A DNA stretch of 64,000 bases, from positions 188,501 to 252,500 of the forward strand of contig NC_064035.1 of NCBI RefSeq assembly GCF_932526225.1, given 5' to 3'. Below the pieces are notes generated by a model. That model searched no databases. It saw nothing but the letters and a program-made list of their open reading frames with translations, and was not told the origin of the DNA. The stretch comes from Nematostella vectensis. Its lineage: Eukaryota > Cnidaria > Anthozoa > Actiniaria > Edwardsiidae. The position numbers and the translations under genes were made by a program. Within the stretch, counting starts at the first letter, position 1, and each line of letters starts with the position of its first letter. Shown here piece by piece: positions 12,601-26,366 of this stretch.

Positions 12601-15600
12601 TGATATACCTTTTTTTCCGAGTATACTGTTTTATTTTTCCTAATGTTACTTTTTGGAATTTACATTCGGAAAAAAAATTATCGATTGTAACCTTTTGCAG
12701 GTTACACTCGTAAAACAAATTCCCGAATGTAACCCTGAAGCTTTTCCCGAATGTAACCTCCAGTCCGATGGTGACTTTGCTTGGGATAGTTTACGATACC
12801 AATAGTATTTAAAGTAATTTTCATTACAATTCCCTTCAGCAAAGCCACGTTAGTCTTTCGTTGCGGGCACTTGACTACTAACGCAGCGACCCGGGTTCGA
12901 TTCCCGCTGATAGCCTATTTTTGTTTTCTTCATTTTTTTTTTAATATCGATACTTAATTATACTGTTCTTGGTGTGTCATGACATAAAAAGAAGGTATAG
13001 GGACATTTTTATGTACTCTCAGCATCTTTGATGTGCTCATGCTTTGTTCAGGATCCTGTACATATTTTATGCACACAAGAACTAACTAGATTCCTTGGAT
13101 AACTTGATCAAGTAGATTCTAACATACAGCATAGCGCTCGATAGATTGATATACCTTTTTTTCCGAGTATACTGTTTTATTTTTCCTAATGTTACTTTTT
13201 GGAATTTACATTCGGAAAAAAAATTATCGATTGTAACCTTTTAGAGGTTACACTCGTAAAACAAATTCCCGAATGTAACCCTGAAGCTTTTCCCGAATGT
13301 AACCTCCAGTCCGATGGTGACTTTCCTTGGGATAGTTTACGATACCAATAGTATTTAAAGTAATTTTCATTACAATTCCCTTCAGCAATGCCACGTTAGT
13401 CTTTCGTTGCGGGCACTTGACTACTAACGCAGCGACCCGGGTTCGATTCCCGCTGATAGCCTATTTTCTTTTCTTTTTTTTTTTTTTTTAAATATCGATA
13501 CTTAATTATACTGTTCTTGGTGTGTCATGAGATAAAAAGAAGGTATAGGGACATTTTTATGTACTCTCAGCATCTGTGATGTGCTCATGCTTTGTTCAGG
13601 ATCCTGTACATATTTTATGCACACAAGAACTAACTAGATTCCTTGGATAACTTGATTAAGTAGATTCTAACATACAGCATAGCGCTCGATAGATTGATAT
13701 ACCTTTTTTTCCGAGTATACTGTTTTATTTTTCCTAATGTTACTTTTTGGAATTTACATTCGGAAAAAAAATTATCGATTGTAACCTTTTAGAGGTTACA
13801 CTCGTAAAACAAATTCCCGAATGTAACCCTGAAGCTTTTCCCGAATGTAACCTCCAGTCCGATGGTGACTTTGCTTGGGATAGTTTACGATACCAATAGT
13901 ATTTAAAGTAATTTTCATTACAATTCCCTTCAGCAATGCCACGTTAGTCTTTCGTTGCGGGCACTTGACTACTAACGCAGCTACCCGGGTTCGATTCCCG
14001 CTGATAGCCTTTTTTTTTTCTTTTTTTTTTTTTTTTAAATATCGATACTTAATTATACTGTTCTTGGTGTGTCATGACATAAAAAGAAGGTATAGGGACA
14101 TTTTTATGTACTCTCAGCATCTTTGATGTGCTCATGCTATGTTCAGGATCCTGTACATATTTTATGCACACAAGAACTAACTAGATTCCTTGGATAACTT
14201 GATTAAGTAGATTCTAACATAGAGCATAGCGCTCGATAGATTGATATACCTTTTTTTCCAAGTATACTGTTTTATTTTTCCTAATGTTACTTTTTGGAAT
14301 TTACATTCGGAAAAAAAATTATCGATTGTAACCTTTTGGAGGTTACACTCGTAAAACAAATTCCCGAATGTAACCCTGAAGCTTTTCCCGAATGTAACCT
14401 CCAGTCCGATGGTGACTTTGCTTGGGATAGTTTACGATACCAATAGTATTAAAAGTAATTTTCATTACAATTCCCTTCAGCAATGCCACGTTAGTCTTTC
14501 GTTGCGGGCACTTGACTACTAACGCAGCCACCCGGGTTCGATTCCCGCTGATAGCCTATTTTTGTTTTCTTCATTTTTTTTTTTTAAATATCGATACTTA
14601 ATTATACTGTTCTTGGTGTGTCATGAGATAAAAAGAAGGTATAGGGACATTTTTATGTACTCTCAGCATCTGTGATGTGCTCATGCTATGTTCAGGATCC
14701 TGTAAATTATTTATGCACACAAGAACTAACTAGATTCCTTAGATAACTTGATTAAGTAGATTCTAACATAGAGCATAGCGCTCGATAGATTGATATACCT
14801 TTTTTTCCGAGTATACTGTTTTATTTTTCCTAATGTTACTTTTTTGAATTTACATTCGGAAAAAAAATTATCGATTGTAACCTTTTGGAGGTTACACTCG
14901 TAAAACAAATTCCCGAATGTAACACTGAAGCTTTTCCCGAATGTAACCTCCAGTCCGATGGTGACTTTGCTTGGGATAGTTTACGATACCAATAGTATTA
15001 AAAGTAATTTTCATTACAATTCCCTTCAGCAATGCCACGTTAGTCTTTCGTTGCGGGCACTTGACTACTAACGCAGCGCCCGGGTTCGATTCCCGCTGAT
15101 AGCCTTTTATTTTTTTATTTTTTTTTTTTTTTTTTAATATCGATACTTAATTATACTGTTCTTGGTGTGTCATGACATAAAAAGAAGGTATAGGGACATT
15201 TTTATGTACTCTCAGCATCTGTGATGTGCTCATGCTATGTTCAGGATCCTGTACATATTTTATGCACACAAGAACTAACTAGATTCCTTGGATAACTTGA
15301 TTAAGTAGATTCTAACATAGAGCATAGCGCTCGATAGATTGATATACCTTTTTTTCCGAGTATACTGTTTTATTTTTCCTAATGTTACTTTTTTGAATTT
15401 ACATCCGGAAAAAAAATTATCGATTGTAACCTTTTGCAGGTTACACTCGTAAAACAAATTCCCGAATGTAACCCTGAAGCTTTTCCCGAATGTAACCTCC
15501 AGTCCGATGGTGACTTTGCTTGGGATAGTTTACGATACCAATAGTATTAAAAGTAATTTTCATTACAATTCCCTTCAGCAATGCCACGTTAGTCTTTCGT

Positions 15601-18220
15601 TGCGGGCACTTGACTACTAACGCAGCCACCCGGGTTCGATTCCCGCTGATAGCCTATTTTTGTTTTCTTCATTTTTTTTTTTTAAATATCGATACTTAAT
15701 TATACTGTTCTTGGTGTGTCATGACATAAAAAGAAGGTATAGGGACATTTTTATGTACTCTCAGCATCTGTGATGTGCTCATGCTATGTCCAGGATCCTG
15801 TACATATTTTATGCACACAAGAACTAACTAGATTCCTTAGATAACTTGATTAAGTAGATTCTAACATAGAGCATAGCGCTCGATAGATTGATATACCTTT
15901 TTTTCCGAGTATACTGTTTTATTTTTCCTAATGTTACTTTTTTGAATTTACATTCGGAAAAAAAATTATCGATTGTAACCTTTTGGAGGTTACACTCGTA
16001 AAACAAATTCCCGAATGTAACCCTGAAGCTTTTCCCGAATGTAACCTCCAGTCCGATGGTGACTTTGCTTGGGATAGTTTACGATACCAATAGTATTAAA
16101 AGTAATTTTCATTACAATTCCCTTCAGCAATGCCACGTTAGTCTTTCGTTGCGGGCACTTGACTACTAACGCAGCGCCCGGGTTCGATTCCCGCTGATAG
16201 CCTTTTTTTTTTTTCTTTTGTTTTTTTTTTTTTAATATCGATACTTAATTATACTGTTCTTGGTGTGTCATGACATAAAAAGAAGGTATAGGGACATTTT
16301 TATGTACTCTCAGCATCTGTGATGTGCTCATGCTATGTTCAGGATCCTGTACATATTTTATGCACACAAGAACTAACTAGATTCCTTGGATAACTTGATT
16401 AAGTAGATTCTAACATAGAGCATAGCGCTCGATAGATTGATATACCTTTTTTTCCGAGTATACTGTTTTATTTTTCCTAATGTTACTTTTTTGAATTTAC
16501 ATCCGGAAAAAAAAATATCGATTGTAACCTTTTGCAGGTTACACTCGTAAAACAAATTCCCGAATGTAACCCTGAAGCTTTTCCCGAATGTAACCTCCAG
16601 TCCGATGGTGATTTTGCTTGGGATAGTTTACGATACCAATAGTATTTAAAGTAATTTTCATTACAATTCCCTTCAGCAATGCCACGTTAGACTTTCGTTG
16701 CGGGCACTTGACTACTAACGCAGCGACCCGGGTTCGATTCCCGCTGATAGCCTATTTTTGTTTTCTTCATTTTTTTTTAAATATCGATACTTAATTATAC
16801 TGTTCTTGGTGTGTCATGACATAAAAAGAAGGTATAGGGACATTTTTATGTACTCTCAGCATCTTTTATGTGCTCATGCTATGTTCAGGATCCTGTACAT
16901 ATTTTATGCACACAAGAACTAACTAGATTCCTTGGATAACTTGATTAAGTAGATTTTAACATAGAGCATAGCGCTCGATAGATTGATATACCTTTTTTTC
17001 CGAGTATACTGTTTTATTTTTCCTAATGTTACTTTTTGGAATTTACATTCGGAAAAAAAATTATCGATTGTAACCTTTTGGAGGTTACACTCGTAAAACA
17101 AATTCCCGAATGTAACCCTGAAGCTTTTCCCGAATGTAACCTCCAGTCCGATGGTGACTTTGCTTGGGATAGTTTACGATACCAATAGTATTAAAAGTAA
17201 TTTTCATTACAATCCCCTTCAGCAATGCCACGTTAGTCTTTCGTTGCGGGCACTTGACTACTAACGCAGCGACCCGGGTTCGATTCCCGCTGATAGCCTA
17301 TTTTCTTTTCTTTTTTTTTTTTTTTTTTAAATATCGATACTTAATTATACTGTTCTTGGTGTGTCATGAGATAAAAAGAAGGTATAGGGACATTTGTATG
17401 TACTCTCAGCATCTTTGATGTGCTCATGCTTTGTTCAGGATCCTGTACATATTTTATGCACACAAGAACTAACTAGATTCCTTGGATAACTTGATTAAGT
17501 AGATTCTAACATACAGCATAGCGCTCGATAGATTGATATACCTTTTTTTCCGAGTATACTGTTTTATTTTTCCTAATGTTACTTTTTGGAATTTACATTC
17601 GGAAAAAAAATTATCGATTGTAACCTTTTAGAGGTTACACTCGTAAAACAAATTCCCGAATGTAACCCTGAAGCTTTTCCCGAATGTAACCTCCAGTCCG
17701 ATGGTGACTTTGCTTGGGATAGTTTACGATACCAATAGTATTTAAAGTAATTTTCATTACAATTCCCTTCAGCAATGCCACGTTAGTCTTTCGTTGCGGG
17801 CACTTGACTACTAACGCAGCGACCCGGGTTCGATTCCCGCTGATAGCCTATTTTTGTTTTCTTCATTTTTTTTTTTTAAATATCGATACTTAATTTTACT
17901 GTTCTTGGTGTGTCATGACATAAAAAGAAGGTATAGGGACATTTCTATGTACTCTCAGCATCTTTGATGTACTCATGCTATGTTCAGGATCCTGTACATA
18001 TTTTATGCACACAAGAACTAACTAGATTCCTTGGATAACTTGATTAAGTAGATTCTAACATAGAGCATAGCGCTCGATAGATTGATATACCTTTTTTTCC
18101 GAGTATACTGTTTTATTTTTCCTAATGTTACTTTTTGGAATTTACATTCGGAAAAAATATTATCGATTGTAACCTTTTGGAGGTTACACTCGTAAAACAA
18201 ATTCCCGAATGTAACCCTGA
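9050..18220. repeat. Paired blocks offset 6.58 kb (9.05-11.64 and 15.64-18.22 kb)
   Basis: Rare variants recur in the same order 6,582-6,584 bp apart, equal to 12 monomers. Examples are TTCCTTAGATAAC at 9.25 and 15.83 kb, CATCTTTTATGTG at 10277 and 16860, AATTTTACTG at about 11311 and 17893, and ACATTTCTATG just after it. The two blocks are therefore copies of one multi-monomer segment. Between 10.65 and 12.85 kb a two-monomer unit of 1,100 bp is additionally repeated in tandem (AATTTTACTG again at 12411). Confidence 0.8.
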
Positions 18221-20582
18221 AGCTTTTCCCGAATGTAACCTCCAGTCCGATGGTGACTTTGCTTGGGATAGTTTACGATACCAATAGTATTTAAAGTAAT
18301 TTTCATTACAATTCCCTTCAGCAATGCCACGTTAGACTTTCTTTGCGGGCGCTTGACTACTAACGCAGCGACCCGGGTTCGATTCCCGCTGATAGCCTAT
18401 TTTTGTTTTCTTCATTTTTTTTTAAATATCGATACTTAATTATACTGTTCTTGGTGTGTCATGACATAAAAAGAAGGTATAGGGACATTTTTATGTACTC
18501 TCAGCATCTTTGATGTGCTCATGCTTTGTTCAGGATCCTGTACATATTTTATGCACACAAGAACTAACTAGATTCCTTGGATAACTTGATTAAGTAGATT
18601 CTAACATACAGCATAGCGCTCGATAGATTGATATACCTTTTTTTCCGAGTATACTGTTTTATTTTTCCTAATGTTACTTTTTGGAATTTACATTCGGAAA
18701 AAAAATTATCGATTGTAACCTTTTAGAGGTTACACTCGTAAAACAAATTCCCGAATGTAACCCTGAAGCTTTTCCCGAATGTAACCTCCAGTCCGATGGT
18801 GACTTTGCTTGGGATAGTTTACGATACCAATAGTATTTAAAGTAATTTTCATTACAATTCCCTTCAGCAATGCCACGTTAGTCTTTCGTTGCGGCACTTG
18901 ACTACTAACGCAGCGACCCGGGTTCGATTCCCGCTGATAGCCTATTTTTGTTTTCTTCATTTTTTTTTTTTTAAATATCGATACTTAATTATACTGTTCT
19001 TGGTGTGTCATGACATAAAAAGAAGGTATAGGGACATTTTTATGTACTCTCAGCATCTTTGATGTGCTCATGCTATGTTCAGGATCCTGTACATATTTTA
19101 TGCACACAAGAACTAACTAGATTCCTTGGATAACTTGATTAAGTAGATTCTAACATAGAGCATAGCGCTCGATAGATTGATATACCTTTTTTTCCGAGTA
19201 TACTGTTTTATTTTTCCTAATGTTACTTTTTGGAATTTACATTCGGAAAAAAAATTATCGATTGTAACCTTTTGCAGGTCACATTTGTAAAACAAATTCC
19301 CGAATGTAACCCTGAAGCTTTTCCCGAATGTAACCTTCAGTCCGATGGTGACTTTGCTTGGGATAGTTTACGATACCAATAGTATTAAAAGTAATTTTCA
19401 TTACAATTCCCTTCAGCAATGCCACGTTAGTCTTTCGTTGCGGGCACTTGACTACTAACGCAGCGACCCGGGTTCGATTCCCGCTGATAGCCTATTTTTG
19501 TTTTCTTCATTTTTTTTTTAATATCGATACTTAATTATACTGTTCTTGGTGTGTCATGACATAAAAAGAAGGTATAGGGACATTTTTATGTACTCTCAGC
19601 ATCTTTGATGTGCTCATGCTATGTTCAGGATCCTGTACATATTTTATGCACACAAGAACTAACTAGATTCCTTGGATAACTTGATTAAGTAGATTTAAAC
19701 ATAGAGCATAGCGCTCGATAGATTGATATACCTTTTTTTCCGAGTATACTGTTTTATTTTTCCTAATGTTACTTTTTGGAATTTACATTCGGAAAAAAAA
19801 TTATCGATTGTAACCTTTTGGAGGTTACACTCGTAAAACAAATTCCCGAATGTAACCCTGAAGCTTTTCCCGAATGTAACCTCCAGTCCGATGGTGACTT
19901 TGCTTGGGATAGTTTACGATACCAATAGTATTTAAAGTAATTTTCATTACAATCCCCTTCAGCAATGCCACGTTAGTCTTTCGTTGCGGGCACTTGACTA
20001 CTAACGCAGCGACCCGGGTTCGATTCCCGCTGATAGCCTATTTTCTTTTTTTTTTTTTTTTTTTTAAATATCGATACTTAATTATACTGTTCTTGGTGTG
20101 TCATGAGATAAAAATAAGGTATAGGGACATTTTTATGTACTCTCAGCATCTTTGATGTGCTCATGCTTTGTTCAGGATCCTGTACATATTTTATGCACAC
20201 AAGAACTAACTAGATTCCTTGGATAACTTGATTAAGTAGATTCTAACATACAGCATAGCGCTCGATAGATTGATATACCTTTTTTTCCGAGTATACTGTT
20301 TTATTTTTCCTAATGTTACTTTTTGGAATTTACATTCGGAAAAAAAATTATCGATTGTAACCTTTTAGAGGTTACACTCGTAAAACAAATTACCGAATGT
20401 AACCCTGAAGCTTTTCCCGAATGTAACCTCCAGTCCGATGGTGACTTTGCTTGGGATAGTTTACGATACCAATAGTATTTAAAGTAATTTTCATTACAAT
20501 TCCCTTCAGCAATGCCACGTTAGTCTTTCGTTGCGGGCACTTGACTAGTAACGCAGCGACCCGGGTTCGATTCCCGCTGATA

Positions 20583-20620
<38 letters not shown>

Positions 20621-21548
20621 TATCGATACTTAATTATACTGTTCTTGGTGTGTCATGACATAAAAAGAAGGTATAGGGACATTTTTATGTACTCTCAGCA
20701 TCTGTGATGTGCTCATGCTATGTTCAGGATCCTGTACATATTTTATGCACACAAGAACTAACTAGATTCCTTGGATAACTTGATTAAGTAGATTCTAACA
20801 TAGAGCATAGCGCTCGATAGATTGATATACCTTTTTTTCCGAGTATACTGTTTTATTTTTCCTAATGTTACTTTTTTGAATTTACATCCGGAAAAAAAAA
20901 TATCGATTGTAACCTTTTGCAGGTTACACTCGTTAAACAAATTCCCGAATGTAACCCTGAAGCTTTTCCCGAATGTAACCTCCAGTCCGATGGTGACTTT
21001 GCTTGGGATAGTTTACGATACCAATAGTATTTAAAGTAATTTTCATTACAATTCCCTTCAGCAATGCCACGTTAGACTTTCGTTGCGGGCACTTGACTAC
21101 TAACGCAGCGACCCGGGTTCGATTCCCGCTGATAGCCTATTTTCTTTTTTTTTTTTTTTTTAAATATCGATACTTAATTATACTGTTCTTGGTGTGTCAT
21201 GAGATAAAAAGAAGGTATAGGGACATTTTTATGTACTCTCAGCATCTTTGATGTGCTCATGCTTTGTTCAGGATCCTGTACATATTTTATGCACACAAGA
21301 ACTAACTAGATTCCTTGGATAACTTGATTAAGTAGATTCTAACATACAGCATAGCGCTCGATAGATTGATATACCTTTTTTTCCGAGTATATTGTTTTAT
21401 TTTTCCTAATGTTACTTTTTGGAATTTACATTCGGAAAAAAAATTATCGATTGTAACCTTTTAGAGGTTACACTCGTAAAACAAATTCCCGAATGTAACC
21501 CTGAAGCTTTTCTCGAATGTAACTTCCAGTCCGATGGTGACTTTACTT

Positions 21549-22027
21549 ATATATATATATATATGTTTATTTCTACACCATTGCAGCTATCATGTCTGAA
21601 TTACAAGTGAGAGGTCGTCACACAGAAACTAACAATAGCGCACAGTCACAAAATCTCTAAACCTACAAGTTTTAGCTTGCGGTCCTATTATTTTCTCATT
21701 TCCTGATCTCAAATTATATCCATGTTGGACAGTTGTCATGTTATTAACCAAAGATTTTAATGGTTCAACAGTTTTAGCTCTTGCCATAAATTTCCGACAT
21801 GCTTCATCCCTTCTCTCAGACAAAAATTGGAGAGACGTTGAGGCAAGGGCACTACTATAGCTCGTATATTCGTGCCTTAGAATGATTTTTAAAGCTCTTT
21901 TCTGTATAGACTCCAGGTGCTCAGATAGGTATTCCGGTAGAGCAGCCCACACCGGCGACGCATACTCGAGTACAGACCTTATGAGCGCGCAATAAATAGT
22001 ACACAAATCATGTACTGATAAGCCAGC
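21549..22027 (-). mobile_element. 5'-truncated non-LTR retrotransposon tail, copy 1
   Basis: Read on the minus strand, this holds the last about 133 codons of a reverse-transcriptase ORF (stop at 21629), then a short 3' UTR with AATAAA (21566-21571) and a terminal (AT)8 run (21549-21564). The peptide shows the C-terminal landmarks of non-LTR RTs: an IRSVLEYASPVW motif, LESIQKRALKII, then a region ending LSERRDEACRKF. The apparent ATG upstream (22096) is satellite sequence, so this is a dead fragment and not a gene. The catalytic core, endonuclease and 5' part are absent. Only CTT is shared between the two edges, so any target duplication is very short. This copy has SLVNN where the other four have SVVNN, and the satellite to its right is of a different variant class. 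The clade (CR1, L2, Jockey or similar) cannot be fixed from this piece. Confidence 0.88.
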
Positions 22028-23803
22028 CTTGGGATAGTTTACGATACCAATAGTATTAAAAGTAATTTTCATTACAATTCCCTTCAGCAATGCCACGTTA
22101 GTCTTTCGTTGCGGGCACTTGACTACTAACGCAGCGCCCGGGTTCGATTCCCGATGATAGCCTTTTTTTTTTCTTTTTTTTTTTTTTTTTAATATCGATA
22201 CTTAATTATACTGTTCTTGGTGTGTCATGACATAAAAAGAAGGTATAGGGACATTTTTATGTACTCTCAGCATCTGTGATGTGCTCATGCTATGTTCAGG
22301 ATCCTGTACATATTTTATGCACACAAGAACTAACTAGATTCCTTGGATAACTTGATTAAGTAGATTCTAACATAGAGCATAGCGCTCGATAGATTGATAT
22401 ACCTTTTTTTCCGAGTATACTGTTTTATTTTTCCTAATGTTACTTTTTTGAATTTACATCCGGAAAAAAAAATATCGATTGTAACCTATTGCAGGTTACA
22501 CTCGTAAAACAAATTCCCGAATGTAACCCTGAAGCTTTTCCCGAATGTAACCTTCAGTCCGATGGTGACTTTGCTTGGGATAGTTTACGATACCAATAGT
22601 ATTTAAAGTAATTTTCATTACAATTCCCTTCAGCAATGCCACGTTAGTCTTTCGTTGCGGGCACTTGACTACTAACGCAGCGACCCGGGTTCGATTCCCG
22701 CTGATAGCCTATTTTTGTTTTCTTCATTTTTTTTTTTAATATCGATACTTAATTATACTGTTCTTGGTGTGTCATGACATAAAAAGAAGGTATAGGGACA
22801 TTTTTATGTACTCTCAGCATCTTTGATGTGCTCATGCTATGTTCAGGATCCTGTACATATTTTATGCACACAAGAACTAACTAGATTCCTTGGATAACTT
22901 GATTAAGTAGATTTTAACATAGAGCATAGCGCTCGATAGATTGATATACCTTTTTTTCCGAGTATACTGTTTTATTTTTCCTAATGTTACTTTTTGGAAT
23001 TTACATTCGGAAAAAAAATTATCGATTGTAACCTTTTGCAGGTTACACTCGTAAAACAAATTCCCGAATGTAACCCTGAAGCTTTTCCCGAATGTAACCT
23101 CCAGTCCGATGGTGACTTTGCTTGGGATAGTTTACGATACCAATAGTATTAAAAGTAATTTTCATTACAATCCCCTTCAGCAATGCCACGTTAGTCTTTC
23201 GTTGCGGGCACTTGACTACTAACGCAGCGACCCGGGTTCGATTCCCGCTGATAGCCTATTTTCTTTTCTTTTTTTTTTTTTTTTAAATATCGATACTTAA
23301 TTATACTGTTCTTGGTGTGTCATGAGATAAAAATAAGGTATAGGGACATTTTTATGTACTCTCAGCATCTTTGATGTGCTCATGCTTTGTTCAGGATCCT
23401 GTACATATTTTATGCACACAAGAACTAACTAGATTCCTTGGATAACTTGATTAAGTAGATTCTAACATACAGCATAGCGCTCGATAGATTGATATACCTT
23501 TTTTTCCGAGTATACTGTTTTATTTTTCCTAATGTTACTTTTTGGAATTTACATTCGGAAAAAAAATTATCGATTGTAACCTTTTAGAGGTTACACTCGT
23601 AAAACAAATTCCCGAATGTAACCCTGAAGCTTTTCCCGAATGTAACCTCCAGTCCGATGGTGACTTTGCTTGGGATAGTTTACGATACCAATAGTATTTG
23701 AAGTAATTTTCATTACAATTCCCTTCAGCAATGCCACGTTAGTCTTTCGTTGCGGGCACTTGACTACTAACGCAGCGACCCGGGTTCGATTCCCGCTGAT
23801 AGC

Positions 23804-23834
<31 letters not shown>

Positions 23835-25856
23835 ATCGATACTTAATTATACTGTTCTTGGTGTGTCATGACATAAAAAGAAGGTATAGGGACATTTTTA
23901 TGTACTCTCAGCATCTGTGATGTGCTCATGCTATGTTCAGGATCCTGTACATATTTTATGCACACAAGAACTAACTAGATTCCTTGGATAACTTGATTAA
24001 GTAGATTCTAACATAGAGCATAGCGCTCGATAGATTGATATACCTTTTTTTCCGAGTATACTGTTTTATTTTTCCTAATGTTACTTTTTTGAATTTACAT
24101 CCGGAAAAAAAAATATCGATTGTAACCTTTTGCAGGTTACACTCGTAAAACAAATTCCCGAATGTAACCCTGAAGCTTTTCCCGAATGTAACCTCCAGTC
24201 CGATGGTGACTTTGCTTGAGATAGTTTACGATACCAATAGTATTTAAAGTAATTTTCATTACAATTCCCTTCAGCAATGCCACGTTAGACTTTCGTTGCG
24301 GGCACTTGACTACTAACGCAGCGACCCGGGTTCGATTCCCGCTGATAGCCTATTTTTGTTTCCTTCATTTTTTTTTTTAAATATCGATACTTAATTATAC
24401 TGTTCTTGGTGTGTCATGACATAAAAAGAAGGTATAGGGACATATTTATGTACTCTCAGCATCTTTGATGTGCTCATGCTATGTTCAGGATCCTGTACAT
24501 ATTTTATGCACACAAGAACTAACTAGATTCCTTGGATAACTTGATTAAGTAGATTTTAACATAGAGCATAGCGCTCGATAGATTGATATACCTTTTTTTC
24601 CGAGTATACTGTTTTATTTTTCCTAATGTTACTTTTTGGAATTTACATTCGGAAAAAAAATTATCGATTGTAACCTTTTGGAGGTTACACTCGTAAAACA
24701 AATTCCCGAATGTAACCCTGAAGCTTTTCCCGAATGTAACCTCCAGTCCGATGGTGACTTTGCTTGGGATAGTTTACGATACCAATAGTATTAAAAGTAA
24801 TTTTCATTACAATCCCCTTCAGCAATGCCACGTTAGTCTTTCGTTGCGGGCACTTGACTACTAACGCAGCGACCCGGGTTCGATTCCCGCTGATAGCCTA
24901 TTTTCTTTTCTTTTTTTTTTTTTTTTAAATATCGATACTTAATTATACTGTTCTTGGTGTGTCATGAGATAAAAAGAAGGTATAGGGACATTTTTATGTA
25001 CTCTCAGCATCTTTGATGTGCTCATGCTTTGTTCAGGATCCTGTACATATTTTATGCACACAAGAACTAACTAGATTCCTTGGATAACTTGATTAAGTAG
25101 ATTCTAACATACAGCATAGCGCTCGATAGATTGATATACCTTTTTTTCCGAGTATACTGTTTTATTTTTCCTAATGTTACTTTTTGGAATTTACATTCGG
25201 AAAAAAAAATTATCGATTGTAACCTTTTGGAGGTTACACTCGTAAAACAAATTCCCGAATGTAACCCTGAAGCTTTTCCCGAATGTTACCTCCAGTCCGA
25301 TGGTGACTTTGCTTGGGATAGTTTACGATACCAATAGTATTAAAGGTAATTTTCATTACAATCCCCTTCAGCAATGCCAGGTTAGTCTTTCGTTGCGGGC
25401 ACTTGACTACTAACGCAGCGACCCGGGTTCGATTCCCGCTGATAGCCTATTTTCTTTTCTTTTTTTTTTTTTAAATATCGATACTTAATTATACTGTTCT
25501 TGGTGTGTCATGAGATAAAAAGAAGGTATAGGGACATTTTTATGTACTCTCAGCATCTTTGATGTGCTCATGCTTTGTTCAGGATCCTGTACATATTTTA
25601 TGCACACAAGAACTAACTAGATTCCTTGGATAACTTGATTAAGTAGATTCTAACATACAGCATAGCGCTCGATAGATTGATATACCTTTTTTTCCGAGTA
25701 TATTGTTTTATTTTTCCTAATGTTACTTTTTGGAATTTACATTCGAAAAAAAAATTATCGATTGTAACCTTTTAGAGGTTACACTCGTAAAACAAATTCC
25801 CGAATGTAACCCTGAAGCTTTTCCCGAATGTAACCTCCAGTCCGATGGTGACTTTA

Positions 25857-25859
<3 letters not shown>

Positions 25860-25906
<47 letters not shown>

Positions 25907-26366
25907 TATTTCTACACCATTGCAGCTATCATGTCTGAATTACAAGTGAGAGGTCGTCACACAGAAACTAACAATAGCGCACAGTCACAAAATCTCTAAA
26001 CCTACAAGTTTTAGCTTGCGGTCCTATTATTTTCTCATTTCCTGATCTCAAATTATATCCATGTTGGACAGTTGTCATGTTATTAACCACAGATTTTAAT
26101 GGTTCAACAGTTTTAGCTCTTGCCATAAATTTCCGACATGCTTCATCCCTTCTCTCAGACAAAAATTGGAGAGACGTTGAGGCAAGGGCACTACTATAGC
26201 TCGTATATTCGTGCCTTAGAATGATTTTTAAAGCTCTTTTCTGTATAGACTCCATGTGCTCAGATAGGTATTCCGGTAGAGCAGCCCACACCGGCGACGC
26301 ATACTCGAGTACAGACCTTATGAGCGCGCAATAAATAGTACACAAATCATGTACTGATAAGCCAGC
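25860..26366 (-). mobile_element. 5'-truncated non-LTR retrotransposon tail, copy 2
   Basis: Same 463-bp tail at the same monomer position as copy 1, with the longest TA run of the five (22 AT units, 25860-25903). The RT fragment reads from 26366 to a stop at 25968 on the minus strand. It has a private substitution giving HMESI in place of HLESI in the IQKRALKII region. The identical junctions show this is a co-amplified copy and not an independent insertion. Confidence 0.88.

Noticed and set aside
21629-22096. 155-codon intact reverse-transcriptase gene
   Set aside because: The start codon and first about 23 residues are satellite sequence. Only the C-terminal end of an RT ORF remains, without the catalytic core.
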